From: Alcanivoracaceae bacterium
GTDB taxonomy: Bacteria > Pseudomonadota > Gammaproteobacteria > Xanthomonadales > Marinicellaceae
Direction of reading: 5' to 3'
Length of the DNA: 64,000 nt
Assembly (NCBI GenBank): GCA_016744455.1
Contig: JADGEI010000004.1
Span: 1 to 64,000, forward strand
The translations under genes were made by a program, and so were the position numbers. Under the pieces are notes generated by a model. It saw nothing but the letters and a program-made list of their open reading frames with translations. It had not been told where the DNA came from and made no database searches. Below, one piece after another: positions 1-9,184 of this stretch. The first letter of the stretch is position 1. Each line of letters begins with the position of its first letter.

Positions 1-21
1 TTGTACGTTGTATAATTTGTT

Positions 22-100
22 AAGTGTCTGATGCATGATAAGTAGTTTTGTTTGAACACTTTACTATTATATCGAACTTTCATCAGACACATTTTTTTTT
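22..100 (+). ncRNA. candidate small RNA or long-loop terminator
   Basis: A TATAAT hexamer lies at 11-16. About 7 nt downstream begins a perfect 10-bp inverted repeat, GTGTCTGATG (24-33) with CATCAGACAC (81-90), followed at once by nine T (92-100). The layout fits a short transcript of about 77 nt closed by a terminal stem and U tail. The -35 region would lie outside the window. The 47-nt loop is longer than in ordinary terminators, and I see no strong inner stem. It may instead be the terminator of a gene to the left. Confidence 0.35.
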
Positions 101-219
101 ATGCTATATTTGGTAAATAAATCAGGTCGATTTTTTAGTTATGAATATGGCTCTAATGATAGACATTTTAACAGGCTTAGATATAGAATGTGTAGAATCT
201 TAACTTTATGGGCAATTAT

Positions 220-1128
220 ATGAAAAAACCTTTGTGTTATATCGCACTTTTTGTGATGTCTATTTCATCAATTTCTTTTGCTAAAGAAACATTTCAACCA
301 TTTGTACTGGCTTCTGTTGGCAAAGCAGATTATCAACAAACAGTCACAGAAACCAAACAAAAATTAGCCGATGCTGGTTTTACACTGCTTGGAGAATATC
401 AACCATTTGGCAATAACACACTTATCATTGTAACCAATGAAGAAGCACTTAAAGTGGCTGCGATGTCCAAACGCGGAGCCTATGGAGCACCTATGCGAGT
501 TTCTGTCAGCCAATATGGTGATGAAGTAGAAGTCAGTTATGCCAACCCTCTTTATTTTGAAAAAGCCTATTGGTTGAAAGGCTCTCTAGTAAGTGTAGAC
601 AATGCATTACGATCTACTTTAGGGTTTGTTAAAACATTTGGTTCCGAAGAAGGATTGACAGCAAAAAAATTAAAAAAATACCATTACATGTTTTCCATGC
701 CCTACTTTGATGACCCTTACGAATACGATGAATATGGCTCTTACGAACAAGCAGTAAGTGAAGTTGAAAAGCGTATCAATATAGAAGGCGACCCAATTAC
801 AATGGTTTATAAACTTGAAATCCCAGGCACAAAAATGACCATATTTGGTGTGCAATTAAAAGCCACCGGAAAAGACGATGATGAAGAAGATTTGGATGAA
901 CAGTACCAGTTAAATGTTGTTGACTTTGAACGACCAGGTAAGAAAGCTTATTTAGCCTATGAAATTTTGGTTAACAATGATGAAGTAGAAGCCTTACATA
1001 TGAAATTCCGTATGGCCTTATACTTTCCTGACCTACCCATGACAGGGAAACATGGGTTTACTAAATTAATGTCATCTCCAGGTGAAATCGATGATGCTTT
1101 TGAAGAACTTATCGATGATTACCGATAA
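220..1128 (+). CDS. exported protein of unknown function
   Basis: The 302-residue product starts with a typical Sec signal peptide: two Lys, a hydrophobic core to about residue 20, and a likely cut after SISFA. I prefer ATG 220 to the ATG at 208 because it places MKK directly before the hydrophobic core. The mature protein has no cysteine motif and no membrane segment, so it is probably periplasmic. Its first half (repeating T..TK.KL..AGF and Y.PFG.NTLIIVT) faintly resembles DUF302-type proteins, but I would not assign that family. A possible promoter (TAGACA 160-165, 18 bp, TAGAAT 184-189) precedes it. A terminator hairpin lies 22 bp after the stop, inside the next gene. Confidence 0.8.
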   Translation: MKKPLCYIALFVMSISSISFAKETFQPFVLASVGKADYQQTVTETKQKLADAGFTLLGEYQPFGNNTLIIVTNEEALKVAAMSKRGAYGAPMRVSVSQYGDEVEVSYANPLYFEKAYWLKGSLVSVDNALRSTLGFVKTFGSEEGLTAKKLKKYHYMFSMPYFDDPYEYDEYGSYEQAVSEVEKRINIEGDPITMVYKLEIPGTKMTIFGVQLKATGKDDDEEDLDEQYQLNVVDFERPGKKAYLAYEILVNNDEVEALHMKFRMALYFPDLPMTGKHGFTKLMSSPGEIDDAFEELIDDYR

Positions 1129-1132
1129 ATTA

Positions 1133-1975
1133 ATGAAACCTATAATAAATAAAAAGCCAGCTATTAACTGGCTTTTTTTAATGATTCTATTGTCATTAGC
1201 TTCGTGCAATGCAGATGACAAGACTCAACAATTTAGCAGCTCTACAAGAATCATTACCTTGTCACCACACTTGGCAGAATTAGTTGCTTCTGCTGGAGCT
1301 ATTGATAATTTAGTGGGTGTTGTTGCCTATAGTGATTTCCCTGAGCAAATCAAAAACATTCAGCAAGTTGGTGATGCATTTAAGCTTGATTATGAAACAT
1401 TGATTAGCCTAAAACCTGATTACATTCTTTCGTGGAAAGGTGGTACACCAATAGCCATGAAAGAAAAGTTAAAATCCCTTAATCTTAAGGTGATTGAAAC
1501 TGAAATTAATGTACTCGAAGACATTCCAAAAACCATTGCACAAATTGCAAAACTAACTGATACGACAAAATTTGCAAAAACCAGCATCACTCATTTTAAA
1601 AACACCTTAAATAAATTCAAATCAAATCGTTACAAACAACAATCGGTGTTTATTGAAACCTTTAATCAACCACTTTACACCGTTTCAAGCAAACACTGGA
1701 TAAGCGAAGCTTCTTCGATTTGTGGATTCATAAATATTTTTAATGAAATAAATCAACTCTCAACTACAGTGACTTTAGAGTCAGTAATTAATAAAAACCC
1801 TCAAGCGTTATTAAATATAGCTAAACAAGAAGATGAGCAGTGGCAAAAATGGCCTGCTCTTAATGCGGTTAAAAATAATAATATAATCACCATTTCACCC
1901 GATTATTTTTCTCGCCCCAGCATGCGGTTATTGCAAGGCATTGAAAATTTGTGCAGTTATTCGGTTGAGTTGTAG
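1133..1975 (+). CDS. BtuF-like ABC transporter substrate-binding lipoprotein
   Basis: Periplasmic binding protein of the cobalamin/iron-chelate class (BtuF/FhuD fold). From ATG 1133 it has a lipoprotein signal ending in LSLASC with Cys25 as the lipidation site. Family features follow: RIITLSPHLAELVASAGA, the GDAFKLDYETLISLKPDYIL stretch, and a late helix that scores the SBP fold. An upstream ATG at 1115 with GAAGAA before it is also possible; both overlap or abut the previous gene. No permease or ATPase gene is adjacent, so the ligand (vitamin B12 is the best guess) and partners are unknown. A complete intrinsic terminator lies inside the signal-peptide codons. Confidence 0.8.
   Translation: MKPIINKKPAINWLFLMILLSLASCNADDKTQQFSSSTRIITLSPHLAELVASAGAIDNLVGVVAYSDFPEQIKNIQQVGDAFKLDYETLISLKPDYILSWKGGTPIAMKEKLKSLNLKVIETEINVLEDIPKTIAQIAKLTDTTKFAKTSITHFKNTLNKFKSNRYKQQSVFIETFNQPLYTVSSKHWISEASSICGFINIFNEINQLSTTVTLESVINKNPQALLNIAKQEDEQWQKWPALNAVKNNNIITISPDYFSRPSMRLLQGIENLCSYSVEL
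1151..1179 (+). terminator. intrinsic terminator inside the btuF-like reading frame
   Basis: AAAAAGCCAG (1151-1160), a 7-nt loop CTATTAA, and CTGGCTTTTT (1168-1177) within a run of seven T (1173-1179). It is 22 nt after the stop of the preceding gene and 18 nt after the start of the lipoprotein gene, whose residues around KKPAINWLF it encodes. It is well placed to end the upstream transcript while being read through, conditionally, by the downstream gene. Confidence 0.75.
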
Positions 1976-2034
1976 TATCAATATATAAAAATTTTGTTTA
2001 GCTCTCTATATATCAACCCGGCGGTATAATACAT

Positions 2035-2676
2035 TTATTTTACTGCAATACCACGAATTGTTGGCCTGACAAAAGCTGGCGCTTTACGCATACTCGATTT
2101 TTCAATTGATTTGATTGTAAAACCTGCTTGTTTAATGTACTTTTCAGTTTCTCTATTTGTGTGACAATTTCCAGATATTCTTTTCCATATAGGGTTAATT
2201 CTGTTTTGCCATTTAAGTCGAGCTGGATTGTTTTCAGCAGCAACATGTTCAATAAATACTAACAAACCTCCTGGTTTTAAAACACGATAGACTTGGTTTA
2301 ATGATTTCACTGGATTTTTTACAGAACAACAGACTAAAGTTGAAACTACACAATCAATAGATTCATCAGCTAAATCTATATTTTCCATAGTAAAGTTTTT
2401 TATCACGCATTGCTTAATAGTGTTGGATGACAGTTTGATTTTTAATTTTTTGCGCATGAACTTGTCAGGTTCTGATACCGTAAGGCTTCTAATCGTTTGG
2501 GGATAAAAACCAACATTTGCACCCGTCCCTGCCCCAACCTCTAAAATATCTCCATAAACATTAGCCAACAGTTCTTTACGCCAGTCTTGTAAACAAGCTT
2601 CTTCAGTATTAGCAAGCATAGCATCATAAATAAAAGCAAAAAATCTAGACATAGTTGTTATTGTAATATTATTCAT
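2035..2676 (-). CDS. class I SAM-dependent methyltransferase
   Basis: The 213-residue protein has a Rossmann methyltransferase core: motif I EVGAGTGANVGFYP (about residues 46-59), an acidic end of strand 2 (TVSEPD), and motif IV/post I around DESIDCVVSTLVCCSVKNP, then the LNQVYRVLKPGGLLVFIEH segment typical of the UbiE/phospholipid methyltransferase class. The pattern FY.......VEP and the small size resemble phosphatidylethanolamine N-methyltransferase and METTL7-like proteins, but substrate is not determined. It is convergent with the lipoprotein gene and divergent from the protease gene. Confidence 0.85.
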   Translation of the reverse strand: MNNITITTMSRFFAFIYDAMLANTEEACLQDWRKELLANVYGDILEVGAGTGANVGFYPQTIRSLTVSEPDKFMRKKLKIKLSSNTIKQCVIKNFTMENIDLADESIDCVVSTLVCCSVKNPVKSLNQVYRVLKPGGLLVFIEHVAAENNPARLKWQNRINPIWKRISGNCHTNRETEKYIKQAGFTIKSIEKSSMRKAPAFVRPTIRGIAVK

Positions 2677-2720
2677 TTCAATTATAATACTTTGTCAATA
2701 TATTAAAAGAGGTGTCTTCA

Positions 2721-5366
2721 ATGAAAGCTAAAATTATTTACAACCAAACTTATTGGTATTGTATATTATTGTTATTCTCTGGTTTTGTTAATAGTAAAAC
2801 TTCAGAAATAATCAACCAAAAACAGTTAAAATCTGCAAATGATTTCGTATCAATTGAACATTTTTTTAGTGCTCAACAAAAATCAATCATCAAAAACAGT
2901 TTAGCAAAATCAAAAAGTTGCTCCGCAAAAGGATCCAAGTATCAACAATCAGGAAATGGCCCTGCTATTGTTGGTGAGTATATTGAAACGAGTTTTAATT
3001 CTCCTACGCCATATACTGGAAGCACAGAAACTGGTGGTAGTATCGTTTGGCAAACCAGTATTTTTCATCCTGGAGCTAGCTATATTGCCCCTTTTATTAA
3101 ATCATTAGATCTTGCAAAAGGTGACACCTTAGTATTACGTTCACCTGACAAAAGCCGAAGCTGGACATACTCTAACAAAGGCCCAAGAAATTTAGGTATT
3201 AATGGAGGTTTCTGGGGTATTCATATACATGGCGATACTGCCATTTTAGAATTACACAGTAAAAATAGTGAAGGTGGGAATGGGGTTTTAATTTCACGTT
3301 TTGCTAGAGGGTTTGCATCAGAAGAAACCATTGATGAAACACGATCAATATGTACTACAGATGATACACAAGAAGCTAAATGCTATCAAAATTCTCAACC
3401 AGAGATGTATGATCAAGCTAGAGCCGTCGCTAGAGTTGTTAAAAATGGCAACGCTCACTGTACCGCTTGGCTTGTAGGAGATGAAGGTCACTTACTCACT
3501 AATGAACACTGTATAACAGACCAAGCAGAAGCTAATCAAATAACTATTGAGTTTATGGCAGAAGGAGCTGATTGTGCTACCGATTGTTCTTCTGCTTTGG
3601 GTTGTCCTGGCACAATTGAAGCAACCGCTCCAACATTTATTAAAGACAGCGCCGCCTTGGATTATGCACTTATTTTGCCAGAAACTCCGGTCAATGATTT
3701 ACCAACAACATATGGTTTTATGCAACTTAGAGAAACGGGTGCCATACTAGACGAACAACTTTATATTCCACAACACCCTGCGGGTTGGGGAAAAAGAATT
3801 GCTTTTGAATCGACATACCCTGCCGATACAACTGGTTTTGGGGTTGTCGCTAGTTTAACAGAAACTGCTTGTTCAGGTGGGCCAGGTGACGTAGGCTATT
3901 GGCTTGACACTCAAGGAGGTTCGTCTGGATCCCCAGTACTGGCACTAGATGACCATAGAGTCGTTGCTTTACATCATTGCCGCGGAAGTGCTTCCTGTGG
4001 TTCAGGTGGAGGCGGAGATGATCCTAACCGTGGCGTACCAATTCAAGCTGTCATAGCAGATCTTGGAGCAGATTTGCCTAATGGAGCTGTATGTGATTCT
4101 CCTGATGCGCCAACCAACATATCTAGTAGTGCCGTGATGGACAATCAAATATCTGTTAGTTGGACAATACCTGTAGGCGGGCCTTTTACATATGACATTT
4201 ATCGTTCTATTGGTGATTGTAACAGTAATTCTTATGAGTTAATTGCCACAGGAGTTTCTGGAAATTCTTACAATGACATAAATGTCTCAGGAGGGAGTGA
4301 ATATGCCTATAAAGTTAAAACGTTTAATGCTGCAGAATCTTGTAGTTCAAGCTTTTCTAATTGCAGTAGTAGTACTGCAACAGGTTTATGTACCCTAGCG
4401 CCAACATTTACAGGGCTAACCCAAGCAAGCAACCTTAATCAAAATGATTGCTCAATCCAGTTAGATTGGCAGGCTGCCGGCCAAAATTGTGGTACTAATA
4501 CTGTCTTTAACATATATCGTTCTACAACGCCTAGCTTTACTCCATCTGGAGCAAACTTGATTTCGTCATGCGAAACTAACACAAGCTTTACAGATCTAAG
4601 CATTCAAGGTGCAATTAATTATCATTACATTGTTAGGGCTGAAGATGATACAGTTAACGGTGCTGGCTTATGTTCAATGGGTAATGAAGATTCAAATTCT
4701 ATTATACAATCAGCCATTGCAACTGGCCCAAATAATATATCTTTTAATGATGATTTAGAAGCTGGGACTCCTGGAATCGCTTTAGCTGGTTGGGTTTCTG
4801 AATCTGGTCCTGTAACCAATTCATCAGACCCTTGGGAAATAACAAATACCAACGCTAACTCAGGAATCATTTCATTTTTTGCATCTGATCAACCCCAAAT
4901 AAAAGATCAAGTTGTACACCTTGATATGGTAATTACCCCACAAACTGGTTCTCGATTAGAGTTTTGGCATAGATACAATACAGAGGCAACATGGGATGGT
5001 GGTGTATTAGAATATTCTACTGATGGCGGTACGGCTTGGTTTGATATTTTAGACGGTAACGGAGGCTCTATTTCAGCAAATGCTAATCGATTTATCATAA
5101 ATGGCTATGATAGCGAGTTAGGAGGCACTACTGCACCTTTAAGCGAACGCATGGCATGGAATGGAGATAATGGCACATGGGAGCAAGTGCAAGTAGATTT
5201 GAATGATTTTGCAGGATCTAATGTTGAATTTCGCTGGCGCATGGGCTGTGATGGATCTGTTGGTGGCGATGGCTGGTATGTCGATGATATTACAGTATTC
5301 ACCCCATCAATGTGCCATGAGTTAAATCCAGACAGGATATTCATAAATGGTTTTGAAGGGAATTAG
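2721..5366 (+). CDS. secreted trypsin-like serine protease with FN3 and C-terminal beta domains
   Basis: An 881-residue exported protease. A signal peptide (about 1-25) is followed by a pro-region to about 230. The S1 catalytic domain (about 230-455) carries His263 in LLTNEHC, Asp314 in ALDYAL and Ser402 in GGSSGSP. The SSGSP form and many cysteines suggest a lysyl-endopeptidase-like (Achromobacter protease I) enzyme. Two fibronectin type III-like repeats follow (about 460-555 and 560-665; both contain an IYRS strand), then a jelly-roll-like domain (about 675-868). It ends in RIFINGFEGN. ATG 2721 is chosen over GTG 2712 because AAGAGG at 2706-2711 is the ribosome site. Likely secreted and proteolytically matured. 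Confidence 0.88.
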   Translation: MKAKIIYNQTYWYCILLLFSGFVNSKTSEIINQKQLKSANDFVSIEHFFSAQQKSIIKNSLAKSKSCSAKGSKYQQSGNGPAIVGEYIETSFNSPTPYTGSTETGGSIVWQTSIFHPGASYIAPFIKSLDLAKGDTLVLRSPDKSRSWTYSNKGPRNLGINGGFWGIHIHGDTAILELHSKNSEGGNGVLISRFARGFASEETIDETRSICTTDDTQEAKCYQNSQPEMYDQARAVARVVKNGNAHCTAWLVGDEGHLLTNEHCITDQAEANQITIEFMAEGADCATDCSSALGCPGTIEATAPTFIKDSAALDYALILPETPVNDLPTTYGFMQLRETGAILDEQLYIPQHPAGWGKRIAFESTYPADTTGFGVVASLTETACSGGPGDVGYWLDTQGGSSGSPVLALDDHRVVALHHCRGSASCGSGGGGDDPNRGVPIQAVIADLGADLPNGAVCDSPDAPTNISSSAVMDNQISVSWTIPVGGPFTYDIYRSIGDCNSNSYELIATGVSGNSYNDINVSGGSEYAYKVKTFNAAESCSSSFSNCSSSTATGLCTLAPTFTGLTQASNLNQNDCSIQLDWQAAGQNCGTNTVFNIYRSTTPSFTPSGANLISSCETNTSFTDLSIQGAINYHYIVRAEDDTVNGAGLCSMGNEDSNSIIQSAIATGPNNISFNDDLEAGTPGIALAGWVSESGPVTNSSDPWEITNTNANSGIISFFASDQPQIKDQVVHLDMVITPQTGSRLEFWHRYNTEATWDGGVLEYSTDGGTAWFDILDGNGGSISANANRFIINGYDSELGGTTAPLSERMAWNGDNGTWEQVQVDLNDFAGSNVEFRWRMGCDGSVGGDGWYVDDITVFTPSMCHELNPDRIFINGFEGN

Positions 5367-5378
5367 AACCTAAATTAC

Positions 5379-5414
5379 AAAAAAACGGGGCATTTAACAG
5401 CCCCGTTTTTTTTT
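5379..5414. terminator. bidirectional intrinsic terminator
   Basis: AAAAACGGGGC (5381-5391) pairs with GCCCCGTTTTT (5400-5410), loop ATTTAACA, with A and T runs on the outer sides. It sits between the convergent protease gene and paaE and can serve both strands. Confidence 0.85.
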
Positions 5415-5484
5415 CATAGATAGTTGATGGTTTTGTCTAGATTAAAGATATGCAATGAGTTACAAAAACATTAATTGTTTATAA

Positions 5485-6537
5485 TCATGCATCATAATCA
5501 ATGGTGATGTTTTTAGTTTTTGGAATAGACTGACAACTTAAGATATAACCTTTTTCCAACTCCCACTCTTCGAGTGAATAATTGTTTAGCATATTAACCT
5601 TACCCTCCACTAATTTACAGCGGCAGGTTGCACAAACACCAGCTTTACACGAGTATGGCATTTTTATTTTGGCATCTAACGCAGCATCAAGTAAACTTTT
5701 TTCGTCTCCTTGTTTAATAGCATACCGTGATGTCACTCCATCAATAGTGACAATCACACCAGAATCCACTGTTGCTGTTTTCTTTTTATCAATCATAACT
5801 TGGCCTTCTGATAAAAATTGTTCAGAATGAATGTGATCTTTAACTACACCGTTAGCCGTTAGCACATCAGTTACTTCATCAATCATTCCGCCAGGCCCAC
5901 AGAGATAATAACCTCCAATATCAAGTTGTTTGAGCTCATTATTAAATATCTTTGTTACCTTTGATTTATCAATTCTGCCTGCGTACAATTCAACATCTAT
6001 CGGTTCTTGGCTAAGAAAATAACTAATTGACAAACGACTCGGGTGTTGGTTTTTTAAATCTGAGAGCTGAGTTTTTAACAAAGTACTTTCAACTGTTGGG
6101 TTTCCATAATAAAGATTAATATGGCTAGTCGAGTTGTTCATCACTTCATAAATCATTCCAAGAATTGGTGTAATGCCACTGCCCGCTGCAAATAACGCAT
6201 AGGTCTTATTGTCTTTCGGAGCTATAGTAAAGTGGCCTGTTGGCGCCATAACTTCGACTGATTGCCCTATTTTGTAGTCAAATTGTGCAGGAACAGAGAA
6301 CTGGCCTTCATCAACTTTTTTAATTAACACCTTAATATCCTCATCGCTAGTAGGGTTAAAAATAGAATAACTCCTTCTAATTTCCTCTCCTTTGATAATT
6401 TTCTTAAAAGTTAAGTGCTGACCAGCTTGCCAAATAAAAGTTGACTTATATTGATTAGGAATATCCAATGTCCAAATTACAGCATCATTGGTTTCTTGTT
6501 GAATATCTTTAATATTTACTTTATGAAATTCGTACAT
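5485..6537 (-). CDS. paaE: phenylacetyl-CoA epoxidase reductase subunit PaaE
   Basis: The 350-residue electron-transfer subunit passes electrons from NAD(P)H through FAD and a 2Fe-2S centre to the di-iron PaaA oxygenase. Domains in order: a ferredoxin-reductase FAD domain (RRSYSIFNP, about residues 54-62), an NAD-binding domain (ALFAAGSGITPILGMI, about 114-129; YYLCGPGGMIDEV) and a C-terminal plant-type ferredoxin with CKAGVCATCRCKL plus the distal Cys in ILSCQS. It is the last gene of the paaABCDE set and ends before a strong bidirectional terminator. Confidence 0.95.
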   Translation of the reverse strand: MYEFHKVNIKDIQQETNDAVIWTLDIPNQYKSTFIWQAGQHLTFKKIIKGEEIRRSYSIFNPTSDEDIKVLIKKVDEGQFSVPAQFDYKIGQSVEVMAPTGHFTIAPKDNKTYALFAAGSGITPILGMIYEVMNNSTSHINLYYGNPTVESTLLKTQLSDLKNQHPSRLSISYFLSQEPIDVELYAGRIDKSKVTKIFNNELKQLDIGGYYLCGPGGMIDEVTDVLTANGVVKDHIHSEQFLSEGQVMIDKKKTATVDSGVIVTIDGVTSRYAIKQGDEKSLLDAALDAKIKMPYSCKAGVCATCRCKLVEGKVNMLNNYSLEEWELEKGYILSCQSIPKTKNITIDYDA

Positions 6538-6591
6538 AATCTATTCTTTTTATGGTTTTTGTAACACAGAGTTACGATAATTTATTTAATG

Positions 6592-7083
6592 CTAATGGCA
6601 TTTGAAATAATCAAATGGTTCTAAGCAATCTGTACATCTGTATAATGCTTTGCAAGCAGTTGAACCAAATTGACTGATCAATTCAACTTGCATAGATTGA
6701 CATTGTGGGCATACTATTTTGCCGGATTTACTCGGTGGCATAATACCGTATTCAAATAAGGCTTTTTTGCCTTTGGCAGTTATCCAGTCTGTAGTCCAAG
6801 CCGGCGACAGTTGTGTTTTTATTTCAATTGACTTATTAAATTCGTCGCCTAATACTTGTTTAATATCTTGTTCCATAACTTCCATAGCTGGGCATCCTGT
6901 ATAAGTTGGGGTTATGGTGACTATAATTTTAGTAGTGGTGATTTCTATGTTCCTTATTACACCCAAATCTTGCAATGATAAGACGGGTATTTCTGGATCT
7001 GTTACCTTAGATAGTACCTCTCCAATATGATCAATATCACCACTCACAATTTGGATAAGCCCGCTGTAAAAACTGCATTTCAC
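6592..7083 (-). CDS. paaD: phenylacetate degradation protein PaaD (MIP18/DUF59 family)
   Basis: A 163-residue protein of the DUF59/MIP18 family, needed for phenylacetyl-CoA epoxidase activity and thought to act in Fe-S or di-iron maturation. The N-terminal half holds VTDPEIPVLSLQDLGVIRNI and PTYTGCPAMEVME; the C-terminal zinc-ribbon-like part has CPQCQS and CTDC, as usual for PaaD. From ATG 7083 it overlaps paaC by 47 bp; a GTG at 7047 would shorten the overlap to about 11 bp and give a length closer to the conserved core. Which start is used is unclear. Confidence 0.92.
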   Translation of the reverse strand: MKCSFYSGLIQIVSGDIDHIGEVLSKVTDPEIPVLSLQDLGVIRNIEITTTKIIVTITPTYTGCPAMEVMEQDIKQVLGDEFNKSIEIKTQLSPAWTTDWITAKGKKALFEYGIMPPSKSGKIVCPQCQSMQVELISQFGSTACKALYRCTDCLEPFDYFKCH

Positions 7084-7795
7084 ATAACATTTTTCCTAAG
7101 TACTCACTGTGATGTCCTAATCTTCCTCCAGTTGCACGCCAGCCAGATTGAGGTGTTTTTATTGGTGTTTTAGCTAGCAATTTACTCACATCATTTAACC
7201 AGTTTTGTTGTAATTGATTTGGGTCTGCAGCAATTCCTTGTTTTACTAATTTATCTAGTTCTTCACTGTTTTCAAATAATTCATGCTGGTAATGCCATAA
7301 GTTATTTGCCGCTTTTTGTAAACGCTCTAATCCTTCGCTTGTGCCTAACGCCATACGTTTTATCCATAATTCACTGCGTTCTTTATGATAGTTAACTTCC
7401 TTTAAAGATTTTTCGGCTATGGCTGCAAGTTGTTTTTCGCTACTATCGACTAAAGCCCTATATAAGTGCACATGATAGGAGTCAATCATGTATTGACGAA
7501 ACATTGTTTGAGCATAATCTCCGTTGGGTTGTTCGACCAATAATACGTTCTTAAATTGATGTTGATCACGGAGAAAAGCCAAGTCATCAACCGTTCCTTC
7601 TCCTTTAATTTCAATTGCTAAATTTAACAGCATTTGAGCCTGACCAATAATATCTAAAGCGGTATTTGTTAGGGCTAAATCTTCCTCTAGAAAAGGCCCA
7701 ACTCCACACCATCCTGACAACCTTTGCCCAAGCACTAATGTATTATCTGCAAGGTTCAGTATGTAATTGTAACGTGCTTCATTTTTATTTGGCAT
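7037..7795 (-). CDS. paaC: phenylacetyl-CoA epoxidase structural subunit PaaC
   Basis: A 252-residue ferritin-like protein that forms the structural partner of catalytic PaaA. Family stretches seen: NTLVLGQRLSGWCGVGPFLEEDLAL near the N-terminus, YHKERSELWIKRMALGT in the middle, and GGRLGHHSEYLGKMLCEMQFLQRAYP at the C-terminus. It lacks the full set of iron ligands that PaaA has, as is normal for PaaC. Its ATG shares one base with the paaB stop (TGATG), and its end overlaps paaD, which implies translational coupling in a single operon. Confidence 0.95.
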   Translation of the reverse strand: MPNKNEARYNYILNLADNTLVLGQRLSGWCGVGPFLEEDLALTNTALDIIGQAQMLLNLAIEIKGEGTVDDLAFLRDQHQFKNVLLVEQPNGDYAQTMFRQYMIDSYHVHLYRALVDSSEKQLAAIAEKSLKEVNYHKERSELWIKRMALGTSEGLERLQKAANNLWHYQHELFENSEELDKLVKQGIAADPNQLQQNWLNDVSKLLAKTPIKTPQSGWRATGGRLGHHSEYLGKMLCEMQFLQRAYPNCEW

Positions 7796-8067
7796 CAGAT
7801 ATTTTTAACCTTTTTATCAATTGGGTAAAAATCAGGATGACGGTATATTTTATCTTCAGCTGGTTCAAAATAGGCGGCTTTATCTTTTGGATTGGATGAA
7901 ATGATTTGACATGAATCTACTATCCAGATGCTTTCACCCTCTTCTCTCCTGGTGTATAAATCACGAGCATTTTGCATTGCCATTTCTGCATCTGTTGCAT
8001 GAACTGATCCTACATGTTTGTGGCTAAGGCCGGATTTTGCTCTTAAAAAAACTTCATATAATTTCAT
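7795..8067 (-). CDS. paaB: phenylacetyl-CoA epoxidase subunit PaaB
   Basis: The 90-residue small subunit of the ring 1,2-epoxidase. It shows the family pattern YEVFLRAKSGLSHKHVGSVHA, ALQNARDLYTRR-like (here MAMQNARDLYTRREEG), and a C-terminal DPAAYFEPAEDK-like end (KDKAAYFEPAEDKIYRHPD). Size matches the family. It is coupled at both ends: its ATG shares one base with the paaA stop (TAATG) and its own TGA overlaps the paaC start. Confidence 0.95.
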   Translation of the reverse strand: MKLYEVFLRAKSGLSHKHVGSVHATDAEMAMQNARDLYTRREEGESIWIVDSCQIISSNPKDKAAYFEPAEDKIYRHPDFYPIDKKVKNI

Positions 8068-9044
8068 TAGGCTACCTTTTCATTTTTTTGTTGTTTCTTA
8101 GCATAAGCAGCAGCAGTTGCCCTTACCCACTTACCATCATCATAGGCTCTGTTCCGCGCATCCATGCGTTGTTGGTTACACTCGCCATTTCCCTTTATTA
8201 CATTTACAAATTCATTCCAATCAATTTCACCGTGCTCATAGGTTTTAGATTTTTCATTGTATTTTAAGTCTTTATCAGGAATAGTTAATCCTAAATATTC
8301 TGCTTGAGGCACTGTAGCATTGATAAATTTATCGCGTAAATCGTCATTACTGAATCGTTTGATTTTCCATTTCATCGACTGCCCTGAATGTTTAGAGTCT
8401 TTATCGCTTGGTCCAAACATCATTAACGCTGGCCACCATAATCTATTGATTGCATCTTGAGCCATGGCTTTTTGTTGTGCTGTGCCTTGCGCCATTTTAA
8501 TCATGATGTCGTAGCCTTGGCGTTGGTGGAAACTTTCTTCTTTACAGATTTTCACCATTGAACGTGAATATGGTCCATAAGATGTGCGACACAATGCCAC
8601 TTGATTCATAATTGCAGCACCATCAACTAACCAACCTACAGCTCCTACATCAGCCCAATTTAATGTTGGGTAATTAAATATACTGGAATATTTAGCTTTA
8701 CCCGAGAGTAAATCCTCAAACATTTTGTGACGTGATTCACCTAATGTCTCAGCAGCAGAATAGAGATAAAGTCCATGCCCTGCTTCATCTTGGATTTTTG
8801 CTAAAAGTATTAATTTCCGTTTAAGTGTAGGAGCACGAGATACCCAGTTGGCTTCAGGTAATTGCCCGACAATTTCCGAATGGGCATGTTGTGATATTTG
8901 GCGAATAAGGGTTTGGCGATAGGCTTGTGGCATCCAATCACGAGGTTCGATTTTTTCTTCGTTATCGATACGCTTTTGAAAAGCTTCAAGTAATTCAGGT
9001 GAGTCATCACCCGCTTTCGAGTCTCTTAGACCTTGTGAATACAT
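8067..9044 (-). CDS. paaA: phenylacetyl-CoA epoxidase catalytic subunit PaaA
   Basis: The 325-residue di-iron monooxygenase subunit that converts phenylacetyl-CoA to the ring 1,2-epoxide. Iron-binding helices are visible as [22 protein letters not shown] (near residue 120) and [16 protein letters not shown] (near 210), each with Glu and the E-x-x-H arrangement. A strong ribosome site (AGGGG) precedes ATG 9044. The 140-bp gap to the thiolase holds an imperfect palindrome (CCTAT...ATAGG at about 9112-9129) that could be an operator. No PaaK ligase or other paa gene is in view. Confidence 0.95.
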   Translation of the reverse strand: MYSQGLRDSKAGDDSPELLEAFQKRIDNEEKIEPRDWMPQAYRQTLIRQISQHAHSEIVGQLPEANWVSRAPTLKRKLILLAKIQDEAGHGLYLYSAAETLGESRHKMFEDLLSGKAKYSSIFNYPTLNWADVGAVGWLVDGAAIMNQVALCRTSYGPYSRSMVKICKEESFHQRQGYDIMIKMAQGTAQQKAMAQDAINRLWWPALMMFGPSDKDSKHSGQSMKWKIKRFSNDDLRDKFINATVPQAEYLGLTIPDKDLKYNEKSKTYEHGEIDWNEFVNVIKGNGECNQQRMDARNRAYDDGKWVRATAAAYAKKQQKNEKVA

Positions 9045-9184
9045 AGTGTCCCCTTTGTATTATTTATATAGTGCACAAACCTGCATGAATACACCAAGTA
9101 ATGCAAACTTACCCTATTATAAATTATAGGCTTGATGGTAATCAATGATTTACCAAACTTAGGACTAATATCTACACTCTATTT

